From positions 1 through 7,980 of the forward strand of contig JAKANW010000106.1 of assembly GCA_021823555.1 (NCBI GenBank): DNA of 7,980 nucleotides. Reading direction: 5' to 3'. The notes beneath the pieces are model-generated. The model did no database searches. It saw only the letters and a list, made by a program, of their open reading frames with translations, and was not told where the DNA came from. Of the stretch, positions 1 to 6,287 are shown one piece after another (position 1 is the stretch's first letter; every line of letters starts with the position of its first letter). The position numbers were made by a program, and so were the translations under genes. The stretch is from Chloroflexota bacterium. GTDB lineage: Bacteria; Chloroflexota; Anaerolineae; Anaerolineales; Villigracilaceae.

Positions 1-1110
1 AAGCAAGGGGATATGGATGCCAGCCTCATACAACAGTGCGCCCAGATGACCGTGTTCGCCGCGCTCGAACATCTCGCCGTGATCGGTCATTACGAAGAGA
101 TAACTGTTCTTCAAAATCCCAGACTGCTCCAAAGAGTTATACAGCCTGCCGAATTCGAAGTCAACGTTGGCGATGAATTCATCATATTGTTTCCGGTATT
201 CCGAAAGCGTCTTGTAGTTCAGGCGATTCTCGACCAACTTATGATAGGGCTTGCGCGGGACGTCTATCTCAGGGAAGATATCCACGAACTCCTTGCGCGG
301 CGCGTACGGCAGGTGAGGCGAGTAAAGATGGAGGTAGGCAAAGAACGGCGCGGACTGTCCCGCCAATCCCTGGATCGTTTGAGTCACGCCATCGAAGACA
401 GTCTGGTTCTCAAAATAATTGTAACTATCGTAAGGCATGCCCAACGGATATTCATCGCTGGCAGACCCATATTTGGCGATCTCCGGATGAAAGGCCAGAT
501 TCAGGTAATTGAAGAATATCTCCGTAGGGACTTCCACAGAATAGAGAGAGGAGTCGAACGCATACGAGGCGACCAGCGGGTCAGACGGCAGGTGGTCACT
601 GAACAGGGTCGGCCCGCCGTTGACGCCAAAACTGGTCAGCGGCAAATGGATATCCACGCTCTTGTGGAACTGCCGCAGGAACACATCGGCAAAGATATTC
701 TGCGTAAAGGCAATCCGATAATATTCAGAGCCAAGCAGTGCAAAAATATCCTGCCCGACCAGTTCGCGCCGCACCGGGGCGCGCATGTTGAGCGCCCGAT
801 GCCGCCAGGGATAAAGCCCCGTTAGGATGGAAGCCGTGCCCGGTGTGGTGAAACTGCCTGCCGCGTAGTGGCGATGATAGACCGTCGCCCGTTCCGCAAA
901 ACGCGCCAGATTGGGCGTAGTCTCGCGTGCATACCCATACAAGGACAAATTCCGCGCCGAAGTGGCATCGAACAGCAGAATGATGATATTGGGTTTGTCC
1001 AAGGCCGCTTTCGGGGCGGAGGCAAACGCCGGTCGCAGCCCGGAAACAGCCAGGCTGGCCGAAAAGGAAGCAGCTACTTTCAGAAAATCGCGTCTGTTTA
1101 AAGGAGACAT
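1..1110 (-). CDS. Tat-exported sulfatase-like hydrolase (alkaline phosphatase superfamily), C-terminus beyond window edge
   Basis: The reverse strand is open for 370 codons from ATG at 1110 to the window edge, so the C-terminus is missing. Residues 1-31 form a twin-arginine signal (NRRDFLK at 5-11, a hydrophobic stretch, then AFA-SA near residue 30), which predicts export in folded form. The sulfatase fold is shown by NIIILLFDATSARNLSLYGY (41-60, metal ligand candidate Asp48), TTPGTASILTG (88-98) at the nucleophile site, HLYSPHLPY (261-269) and MTDHGE (341-346, metal ligand candidates Asp343 and His344), followed by GEHGHLG. The usual sulfatase site is C-x-P-x-R, with the Cys converted to formylglycine. 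Here Thr88 takes the Cys position and Thr92 the Arg position, so a Thr nucleophile, as in lipoteichoic acid synthase or phosphoethanolamine transferases, is more likely than formylglycine chemistry. The substrate is unknown; phosphodiesterase or phosphotransferase activity is as plausible as sulfatase activity. The gene lies 10 bases downstream of the membrane-protein gene, and only a weak ribosome site is visible. Confidence 0.88.
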   Translation of the reverse strand, partial: MSPLNRRDFLKVAASFSASLAVSGLRPAFASAPKAALDKPNIIILLFDATSARNLSLYGYARETTPNLARFAERATVYHRHYAAGSFTTPGTASILTGLYPWRHRALNMRAPVRRELVGQDIFALLGSEYYRIAFTQNIFADVFLRQFHKSVDIHLPLTSFGVNGGPTLFSDHLPSDPLVASYAFDSSLYSVEVPTEIFFNYLNLAFHPEIAKYGSASDEYPLGMPYDSYNYFENQTVFDGVTQTIQGLAGQSAPFFAYLHLYSPHLPYAPRKEFVDIFPEIDVPRKPYHKLVENRLNYKTLSEYRKQYDEFIANVDFEFGRLYNSLEQSGILKNSYLFVMTDHGEMFERGEHGHLGALLYEAGIHIPLL

Positions 1111-1120
1111 GTCAGGCCTG

Positions 1121-1648
1121 TCATAAATTCCGAACCAAAACGTCAACGAGCGCCAGCGCAGTCAGCGGCATCAAAATATACAAAAACACAATAAAGCGGT
1201 CGGATAGAAACTCCAGGCCCGCCGACAAAAAACGGACTTTCGCTGCCAGGAAGGAAAGCCCAAGAGTTGCCCCCAGAGTGACAACCAACCAGAGCGGCGC
1301 GTAATTTGCCAGGGACAGTCCAACGGCGGTAAAACGATCCCAGAACAACATGACCGACCCGATCAGGATGGCCGACGCGGCCACCCCGCGTGCGATAAAC
1401 GCATCCCGAAGAATCCGGGGTGGCAAAACGAATGACGCTACCAGGAGAACGCCTATCATTGCCAAACTTTCCACCAGGTCAACCAGAATCCGGTAGGAAA
1501 GGACAGCCAGGATCTCCCCCAGATTCAAATAATAAAACAAAGATGGAAGCGCCCAAAGGAAATGAACGATCGTCCAGGCATAGATCATGAAGACGATCAC
1601 GGCGAAAACAGGAATAATACTTTTCGACGGGGGGAAACGTTTCAACAT
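1121..1648 (-). CDS. Multi-pass membrane protein of unknown function
   Basis: This 175-residue protein is strongly hydrophobic, with about five membrane segments (roughly residues 11-32, 42-75 as one or two passes, 86-104, 118-136 and 151-172). Short polar loops separate them (PPRILRDAF near 76-84, AAKVRF near 135-140). I do not recognise the family and see no catalytic motif. The start at 1648 is supported by a promoter just upstream and by a basic N-terminus (MLKRFPPSK) ahead of the first membrane segment, which favours a cytoplasmic N-terminus. A weak AAGCGGA ribosome site sits about 8 bases upstream. The TGA stop lies 10 bases before the sulfatase-like gene, so the two are probably co-transcribed. 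The protein may serve the exported hydrolase, for example in anchoring or substrate handling, but that rests on position alone. It is divergent from mutS. Confidence 0.8.
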   Translation of the reverse strand: MLKRFPPSKSIIPVFAVIVFMIYAWTIVHFLWALPSLFYYLNLGEILAVLSYRILVDLVESLAMIGVLLVASFVLPPRILRDAFIARGVAASAILIGSVMLFWDRFTAVGLSLANYAPLWLVVTLGATLGLSFLAAKVRFLSAGLEFLSDRFIVFLYILMPLTALALVDVLVRNL

Positions 1649-1678
1649 AATAAAATCCGCTTACCGGAACGCCGACAA

Positions 1679-1708
1679 ATTATAGCCGAGATTCCCTGCG
1701 GCTCGCAA
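1679..1708 (-). promoter_or_regulatory. Predicted sigma70-type promoter of the membrane protein / sulfatase-like unit
   Basis: On the minus strand a perfect TATAAT -10 box (1684 down to 1679) is preceded, after 18 bases, by TTGCGA (1708 down to 1703), which matches four of six -35 positions. Transcription would begin near 1672, giving a leader of about 24 bases before the ATG at 1648. The placement fits the divergent layout. This is a by-eye match only. Confidence 0.6.
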
Positions 1709-1741
1709 AATCATTTGGGTGTGTTTCATCTGGGTTGGAAC

Positions 1742-1798
1742 CGTCCCGAAGGTTGGTAGTAAAAGACCAAAATCGGCTCAAGTTCAACCTTCGGGACG
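1742..1798. repeat. Intergenic inverted repeat, 14-bp perfect arms
   Basis: CGTCCCGAAGGTTG (1742-1755) is exactly complementary to CAACCTTCGGGACG (1785-1798), with a 29-base spacer. It lies between the two divergent promoters, so it sits in the 5' region of both units rather than after a gene, and no T-run follows either arm. It is therefore unlikely to be a terminator. It may be a regulator site or a dispersed palindromic repeat. The right arm can also fold weakly on itself (CAAC near 1785 with GTTG near 1798). Confidence 0.7.
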
Positions 1799-1819
1799 TT
1801 GCCCTCAAAAATCATTCCG

Positions 1820-1846
1820 CCCTCTTGCCCTTTTCCCCTCTTGCCC
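1820..1846. repeat. 11-bp direct repeat CCCTCTTGCCC, two copies
   Basis: Copies at 1820-1830 and 1836-1846 are offset by 16 bases. Both fall in the predicted mutS promoter: the first contains the proposed -35 box and the second fills the spacer next to the -10 box. It may be a slippage product or a paired binding site. A 16-base offset is not a multiple of 10.5, so two bound proteins would not sit on the same face of the helix. Confidence 0.65.
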
Positions 1847-1853
1847 ATAAAAT
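1825..1853 (+). promoter_or_regulatory. Predicted mutS promoter giving a leaderless transcript
   Basis: TTGCCC (1825-1830, four of six -35 matches), a 17-base spacer and TAAAAT (1848-1853, five of six -10 matches) form a reasonable sigma70-type promoter. The -10 box ends 6 bases before the mutS ATG at 1860, so transcription would start at or next to the A of the start codon. The bases upstream of the ATG are C/T-rich and contain no Shine-Dalgarno sequence, which fits leaderless initiation. Confidence 0.5.
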
Positions 1854-1859
1854 CAAACC

Positions 1860-4457
1860 ATGTCCAACGACGATATCACCCCTGTCCGCCAGCAATACCT
1901 CGAGATCAAACGCAGCCACCCCAACGAGATCCTCTTCTTTCGCCTCGGTGACTTTTACGAGACCTTTGACGAGGATGCCGAGACCACAGCCCGCGAACTC
2001 GACATCGTGCTGACCTCCCGACCAGTCGGCAAGGGCGTGCGCGTCCCGCTGGCAGGCATCCCCTATCATGCCGTTGAAAATTACCTGGCCCGCCTGATCG
2101 AAAAAGGCTACCACGTTGCCATTTGTGAACAGGTCGGCGACCAGCCCATCAAGGGGATCTTCCCGCGCAAAGTGGTGCGGATCGTCACGCCCGGCACGAT
2201 TGTGGAACCGGGACTCCTGCCGGGCGACGCCAACAATTACCTGGCCTCGGTCATTCTCGATTCGGGTTCGTCCAGCAGTTCAACTGCTGGACAACCAATG
2301 GCCGCCGTTTCCTACGCGGATATCACCACTGGAGAGTTTGCCGTTACCCAACTCAGCCCCGAGGCGTTGCGCGCCGAACTGACGCGCCTCCACCCTGCCG
2401 AGATCATCTACCCCGACACCCTCACCCCTGCGCCCCTCTCCCCAGGGGAGAGGGGATGGGGTGAGGGTGCGCCCGGTCACTTCACGGCCTGGCCCGCCTG
2501 GCGCTTCGAGCCGGGTAAATGCGAAGAGACTCTACTGGCGCATTTCCAGGCCGCCTCACTGGAGGGCTTCGGACTCAAAGGGCAGAGTCTCGCCATCCGC
2601 GCCGCGGGAGCCATCCTCCAATATCTCAAAGAGACCCAGCCCGACGCGCTCAACCTGCTGGCCGGCTTGCGCTCGTACAGCCTGTCCGAGTTCATGACCC
2701 TCGACGCGGCCACGCGGCGGAATCTGGAACTCGCCGAGACCCTGCGCGGCGAAGTCAAAGGCTCGCTGCTCAGCGTGCTCGACCAAACCGTCACGCCGAT
2801 GGGCAAACGATTGATGCGCGCCTGGGTCAGCCAGCCGCTGCTGGACGTGGCAAAGATCAGGGCGAGGCAGGATGGCGTGCAGGTCTTTTTCGACAACGGC
2901 ATGACCCGCGCCGAAACGCGCGCCGCGCTCAAGCCGCTGGCCGACCTGGAACGGCTGGTCAACCGCGTCATCGCCGGGCACGCCCAGCCGCGTGACCTGG
3001 CGGCGATGCGGAGCACACTGGAACAATTGCCAAAGGTAGTATCAGCCGTAGGTCAAAATGGTATCTTGCCCCACATCGAATTATCGAACGATGGATTATT
3101 GCTTCTGCAAAACGCGTTGGAAGATGATCCGCCCGCTACCCTGCAAAACACCGGCATCATCCGCGCCGGATACTCAGCTGAGCTGGACGGTGTGATCGAA
3201 GCATCGAAACACGCCCGCGAATGGATTGCCAATCTTGAGTCCGTGGAGCGCGAGCACACAGGCATCAAGACCCTCAAGGTTGGCTATAACAAGGTCTTTG
3301 GCTACTACATCGAAATCTCACGCGGCGCGGCCGATAAGGCCCCAGAGAACTACATCCGCAAGCAGACGCTGGTCAACGCCGAGCGCTTTATCACGCCGGA
3401 GATGAAAGAATACGAGACGCTCGTCCTGAACGCCGAGGGACGCATCCGCGAGATCGAATTGCGTCTCTTCAAGGAAATCTGTGCGGAACTGTCCAAGGCG
3501 GCGCATCAACTGCTCGAAACGGCACGCGTCCTAGCCGAGTTGGATGTGCTGGCGGCCCTCGCCGAGGCATCCGCTCTCGGAGGCTACACCCGGCCCGAGG
3601 TCCAGGAAGGGAGCGGGCTGGAAATTCACGAGGGGCGACACCCGGTCGTCGAGCAGAGTCTGCGCGGGGAGCGCTATGTCCCCAACGATGTCATCTTCGA
3701 AAAAGGCGAGATCGTGCGCGTCATCACCGGGCCGAATATGTCGGGCAAATCCACGTACCTGCGGCAGGCGGCGCTGATCGTGCTGATGGCACAGATGGGA
3801 TCGTTCGTGCCTGCCGCCTCCGCCAAGATCGGACTGGCGGACCGCATCTTCACCCGCATCGGCGCGCAGGATGAGATCCACGCCGGGCAGTCCACTTTCA
3901 TGGTCGAGATGATCGAAGCGGCCAATATTTTGCATCACGCCACTTCGCGCAGTCTGTTGATCCTGGATGAGATCGGGCGCGGCACATCCACCTACGATGG
4001 CGTCTCGATTGCATGGGGCATGATCGAGTACATCCATAACCACCCGCAGCTGCGCGGTAAGACCCTGTTTGCCACGCACTACCATGAGCTGACCCAACTG
4101 GCTGACCTGCTGCCCGGCGTGCGCAATTACAACGTGGCGGTCAGCGAAGCAGACGGCAAAGTAGTGTTCCTGCATAAGATCATCCCCGGCGGCGCGGACA
4201 AGTCGTATGGCATCCACGTGGCGCAACTGGCCGGATTGCCCGCGCCGGTGGTAGCACGCGCCAACGAGATCATGGCGCAATTGGAGAAGACCTCCGGCCG
4301 GGCTGTGAAGATTGACCCGCACACGGCGCAGCAGGCCATGCTCTTCCCGGAAACCAGCCCTCTCTTGGAAGAACTGCACACAGTGGACGTGAACTCGCTC
4401 TCCCCAATTGAAGCGCTTAACAAGTTGTTTGAGTGGCAGAAGAAGTACACAAAATAG
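1860..4457 (+). CDS. mutS: DNA mismatch repair protein MutS
   Basis: An 865-residue full-length MutS, the homodimeric ATPase that recognises mismatches and small loops after replication and recruits MutL. The mismatch-binding motif GDFYE is at 30-34, with Phe32 and Glu34 as the Phe-x-Glu pair. The connector domain follows (about 115-270), then the lever and clamp. The ATPase domain has Walker A GPNMSGKST (624-632), STFMVEM (678-684), Walker B LILDEIGRGTSTYDG with Asp703-Glu704, and FATHYHEL (737-744). The C-terminal end LSPIEALNKLFEWQKK resembles the usual dimerisation helix. The start at 1860 leaves the usual short stretch before TPVRQQYLEIK, although no ribosome site precedes it. Two palindromic stretches sit in frame in the connector domain: a serine-rich one at residues 135-146 and LTPAPLSPGERGWGEG at 188-203. 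All ATPase motifs are intact, so the protein is probably functional. It is the first gene of the plus-strand unit. Confidence 0.98.
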   Translation: MSNDDITPVRQQYLEIKRSHPNEILFFRLGDFYETFDEDAETTARELDIVLTSRPVGKGVRVPLAGIPYHAVENYLARLIEKGYHVAICEQVGDQPIKGIFPRKVVRIVTPGTIVEPGLLPGDANNYLASVILDSGSSSSSTAGQPMAAVSYADITTGEFAVTQLSPEALRAELTRLHPAEIIYPDTLTPAPLSPGERGWGEGAPGHFTAWPAWRFEPGKCEETLLAHFQAASLEGFGLKGQSLAIRAAGAILQYLKETQPDALNLLAGLRSYSLSEFMTLDAATRRNLELAETLRGEVKGSLLSVLDQTVTPMGKRLMRAWVSQPLLDVAKIRARQDGVQVFFDNGMTRAETRAALKPLADLERLVNRVIAGHAQPRDLAAMRSTLEQLPKVVSAVGQNGILPHIELSNDGLLLLQNALEDDPPATLQNTGIIRAGYSAELDGVIEASKHAREWIANLESVEREHTGIKTLKVGYNKVFGYYIEISRGAADKAPENYIRKQTLVNAERFITPEMKEYETLVLNAEGRIREIELRLFKEICAELSKAAHQLLETARVLAELDVLAALAEASALGGYTRPEVQEGSGLEIHEGRHPVVEQSLRGERYVPNDVIFEKGEIVRVITGPNMSGKSTYLRQAALIVLMAQMGSFVPAASAKIGLADRIFTRIGAQDEIHAGQSTFMVEMIEAANILHHATSRSLLILDEIGRGTSTYDGVSIAWGMIEYIHNHPQLRGKTLFATHYHELTQLADLLPGVRNYNVAVSEADGKVVFLHKIIPGGADKSYGIHVAQLAGLPAPVVARANEIMAQLEKTSGRAVKIDPHTAQQAMLFPETSPLLEELHTVDVNSLSPIEALNKLFEWQKKYTK
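2265..2296. repeat. Palindrome inside mutS, 11-bp perfect arms plus outer 4 bp
   Basis: GTCCAGCAGTT (2270-2280) and AACTGCTGGAC (2282-2292) are perfectly complementary around a single C. Outer GGTT (2265-2268) and AACC (2293-2296) extend the stem with one bulged C. It is read in frame as a serine-rich stretch (SGSSSSSTAGQP, residues 135-146), in a connector-domain position where MutS proteins usually have a short loop before the AYADxxTGEF-type strand (here SYADITTGEF). Confidence 0.8.
2417..2469. repeat. REP-like 53-base hairpin element inserted in frame in mutS
   Basis: Outer arms CACCCTCACCCC (2417-2428) and GGGGTGAGGGTG (2458-2469) are perfectly complementary over 12 bp. Inner arms CCCCTCTCCCC (2433-2443) and GGGGAGAGGGG (2445-2455) are complementary over 11 bp around one A. 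An asymmetric internal loop (TGCG against AT) separates the two stems. The element is read as LTPAPLSPGERGWGEG (residues 188-203). This sequence type is familiar as a dispersed palindromic repeat in many bacterial genomes; its number of copies in this genome cannot be seen from here. Confidence 0.85.
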
Positions 4458-4473
4458 CGGGCACAGGAATCAC

Positions 4474-4479
4474 AAGGAA
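4474..4479 (+). promoter_or_regulatory. Ribosome binding site deciding the GT87-like start
   Basis: AAGGAA lies 6 bases before ATG at 4486. The same frame is open back to an ATG at 4408, but that start lies inside the mutS 3' end, would add 26 polar residues ahead of the first membrane segment, and has no comparable ribosome site. The start at 4486 is therefore preferred. Confidence 0.75.
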
Positions 4480-4485
4480 CGGTTG

Positions 4486-6285
4486 ATGAAGACAAATCCA
4501 TTAAAGTTATCTCTGCTCATGACGCTTTGGGCAGGGTCGGTTTTATTTGTCGTGGGGCTGCTGGGATTGGCGGCCTGGGGCGGCCCCGTCTCGAAGCGGG
4601 AGATCAATCCCTCGAAGATCATTGACCTCAAATTGCCCGCGCCGGACGCCTCGTTGGGCTCCTTCCGTATCCTGGACCTGGGACTCAAGTCAATCCTGGT
4701 CGGCGGTTTGATTTCCCCTTCGCAGGTTTACATTTTGGAGGACGGCCAGCCTCTGCCCGTCACTTTATGCGGGTGGAGACAATTCTCGGACGATCCGCGA
4801 GCCTGCTATGCCATCCAAGGTGACCGGGTCTATTTCTCCTCCACTGACCGGTCGCCGCTGCGCACCAACGGGAAGCATTATGAGATCGCCTGGCGCTGGA
4901 AGCCCGGTCCCGGGCTGATCTTCGCTGGCTTTGCGCTGCTGCTGGCAGCGACTCTCGCACTCGAAAAGGTTCACCCGCCCTCCGCCGCACGCATGGAGCG
5001 AGTCCGCCAGTGGATCGCAGCCCAGGCCGCCGAAACGTGGATCATCGGCGGCTTCTTCGTGACATTCATATATTTTTCCTTCCTGCCCATCTTCCTGAAC
5101 GCCAGAGGAGAGATGCTCCAAAACCTGGTCAACGTGCCGACCGCCCTGGCGGCAGGCAGGGATCATTTCTCCATCGTCAACGACATGAGCAAGGCCTTCC
5201 TATTCGGCGAGCCGCGCTTCGTTTTCCAGGGGCCTTATCCGCCCCTGACGATCCTCTTCCACATGATCTTTATCCCCCTCGACCCGGTAACCTCTTATGC
5301 CGCGATCTCCCTGCTGACGTTGGCGGCCTTTGTGCTGGCGACTGTCGCCATCCCGGGTCAATTTGCGCAGGCGGGAAAATGGTCCCCGGCCATTCTCTTC
5401 TTTCTCATCACCGGCCTGGTTTCATACGGATTTCAATTCGAGGTGGAGCGCGGCCAGTTCAACGTCATCGCCATCTTTTTCGTTGTCGCCGCGATCTGGC
5501 TCTTCCACCGCCAGCCTCGCCTGCGCTGGCTTAGTTACATCCTTTTTACCGTTGGGGTCCACCTAAAAATCTATCCGCTCATCTTCATCGTCAACCTGAT
5601 TGACGACTGGCGGGATTGGAAGGGCATCCTGAAGCGGTTCGCCCTGCTCGGTGGGATGAACCTGGCGACCCTGTTCGTGTTAGGTCCCGGCAGCCTGGTC
5701 CAGTTCCTGAAAAACATCACCGGTTTTGCAGAAGCGCGCACAACCTGGACCCGCAACCATTCGATCACCGCCTTCGTTCAATTGCTGCAAGGGCTTGCGC
5801 CCGGCTCATCCAAAAATTGGGACTGGCTGCAAATTCTCCTGGGCCTGATCGTCCTGGCTGGCCTGGCGTTGATCGGCTGGCAGGCATATAAACGAAATCA
5901 GCCCGGCCTCGATCCGTCCCTGCTGATCGGCTGCGCCGCGGTCGCGCTCACCATCCCATCCATCAGCTTTGACTACACCCTGGCGATCCTTCCCATCGCC
6001 CTGGCTCTGGGATTTTCCAACGCCAACAACTTGAGAAAAGGAATCGTCCCGGCTGTCCTCCTGTCGCTGACCGGTCTGGCTTACGGGTTGACTTTATTTT
6101 CTGTCACGCAAAAGACCGTTGCTGCCGAAATGCTGTTTATCCATCCCCCCATACTCCTGTTGCTGACCAACGCGTTCCCGGCTTTGTTCGCGCTATTGGT
6201 CGCGGCCATGGGGCTCAGTTTTTATCAAACCGGGTCAATCCGTGAGGAGACTCAAGGATTATTACATCAATTAACGCCGGAGTAA
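4486..6285 (+). CDS. GT87-like (DUF2029) multi-pass membrane glycosyltransferase
   Basis: A 599-residue polytopic membrane protein. Residues 9-31 form the first membrane segment. A polar, strand-rich segment at about 36-138 (containing two Cys) is probably outside the cytoplasm, and about ten further hydrophobic segments begin near 142. The family call rests on the GT-C style arrangement and patterns typical of GT87: GPYPPLTILF (249-258), ERGQFNVIAIFFVVAAIW (321-338), GVHLKIYPLIF (357-367), TRNHSITAFVQLL (422-434) and PSISFDYTLAILP (491-503). Known GT87 members are polyprenyl-phosphate-mannose-dependent mannosyltransferases acting at the outer face of the membrane; the donor and acceptor here are not known. 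The first candidate catalytic acid cannot be fixed by eye. The gene starts 28 bases after mutS and ends 2 bases before the dehydratase, so it is probably co-transcribed and translationally coupled to the latter. The roughly 100-residue N-terminal extracytoplasmic segment is unusual for GT87. Confidence 0.8.
   Translation: MKTNPLKLSLLMTLWAGSVLFVVGLLGLAAWGGPVSKREINPSKIIDLKLPAPDASLGSFRILDLGLKSILVGGLISPSQVYILEDGQPLPVTLCGWRQFSDDPRACYAIQGDRVYFSSTDRSPLRTNGKHYEIAWRWKPGPGLIFAGFALLLAATLALEKVHPPSAARMERVRQWIAAQAAETWIIGGFFVTFIYFSFLPIFLNARGEMLQNLVNVPTALAAGRDHFSIVNDMSKAFLFGEPRFVFQGPYPPLTILFHMIFIPLDPVTSYAAISLLTLAAFVLATVAIPGQFAQAGKWSPAILFFLITGLVSYGFQFEVERGQFNVIAIFFVVAAIWLFHRQPRLRWLSYILFTVGVHLKIYPLIFIVNLIDDWRDWKGILKRFALLGGMNLATLFVLGPGSLVQFLKNITGFAEARTTWTRNHSITAFVQLLQGLAPGSSKNWDWLQILLGLIVLAGLALIGWQAYKRNQPGLDPSLLIGCAAVALTIPSISFDYTLAILPIALALGFSNANNLRKGIVPAVLLSLTGLAYGLTLFSVTQKTVAAEMLFIHPPILLLLTNAFPALFALLVAAMGLSFYQTGSIREETQGLLHQLTPE
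6279..6282 (+). promoter_or_regulatory. Ribosome binding site of the dehydratase, inside the end of the GT87-like gene
   Basis: GGAG sits 5 bases before ATG at 6288 and 8 bases before a second adjacent ATG at 6291. The spacing slightly favours the second start, so the real protein may lack the first Met. The site overlaps the last codons of the upstream gene, which suggests translational coupling. Confidence 0.55.
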
Positions 6286-6287
6286 AC

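Noticed and set aside
13..825. A 270-codon open frame on the plus strand
   Set aside because: It is exactly antisense to the sulfatase-like gene, whose motifs (Tat signal, TTPGTAS, DHGE) are clear. The plus-strand translation is Arg/Val-rich with no recognisable domain.
1742..1798. Inverted repeat as a transcription terminator
   Set aside because: It lies in the 5' region of two divergent units, has a 29-base spacer, and is not followed by a T-run on either strand.
2417..2469. Hairpin as a premature terminator or CRISPR repeat in mutS
   Set aside because: No T-run follows, there is only one copy in the window, and there are no spacers. The reading frame continues through intact MutS motifs.
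3531..4379. A 282-codon minus-strand open frame inside mutS
   Set aside because: It is antisense to the MutS ATPase domain. High GC at codon third positions makes such frames common, and it has no recognisable domain or start signal.
4425..4455. Possible internal promoter before the GT87-like gene (TTGTTT, then CAAAAT)
   Set aside because: The spacer is 19 bases and both boxes are weak matches, so this is not distinguishable from chance.
4408..4485. Longer start for the GT87-like protein inside mutS
   Set aside because: It would add 26 polar residues before the first membrane segment, overlap mutS, and lack the AAGGAA site that precedes 4486.
5010..5534. A 174-codon plus-strand open frame within the GT87-like gene
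   Set aside because: It is an alternate frame of a clear membrane-protein gene. Its translation is Arg/Pro-rich with no domain.
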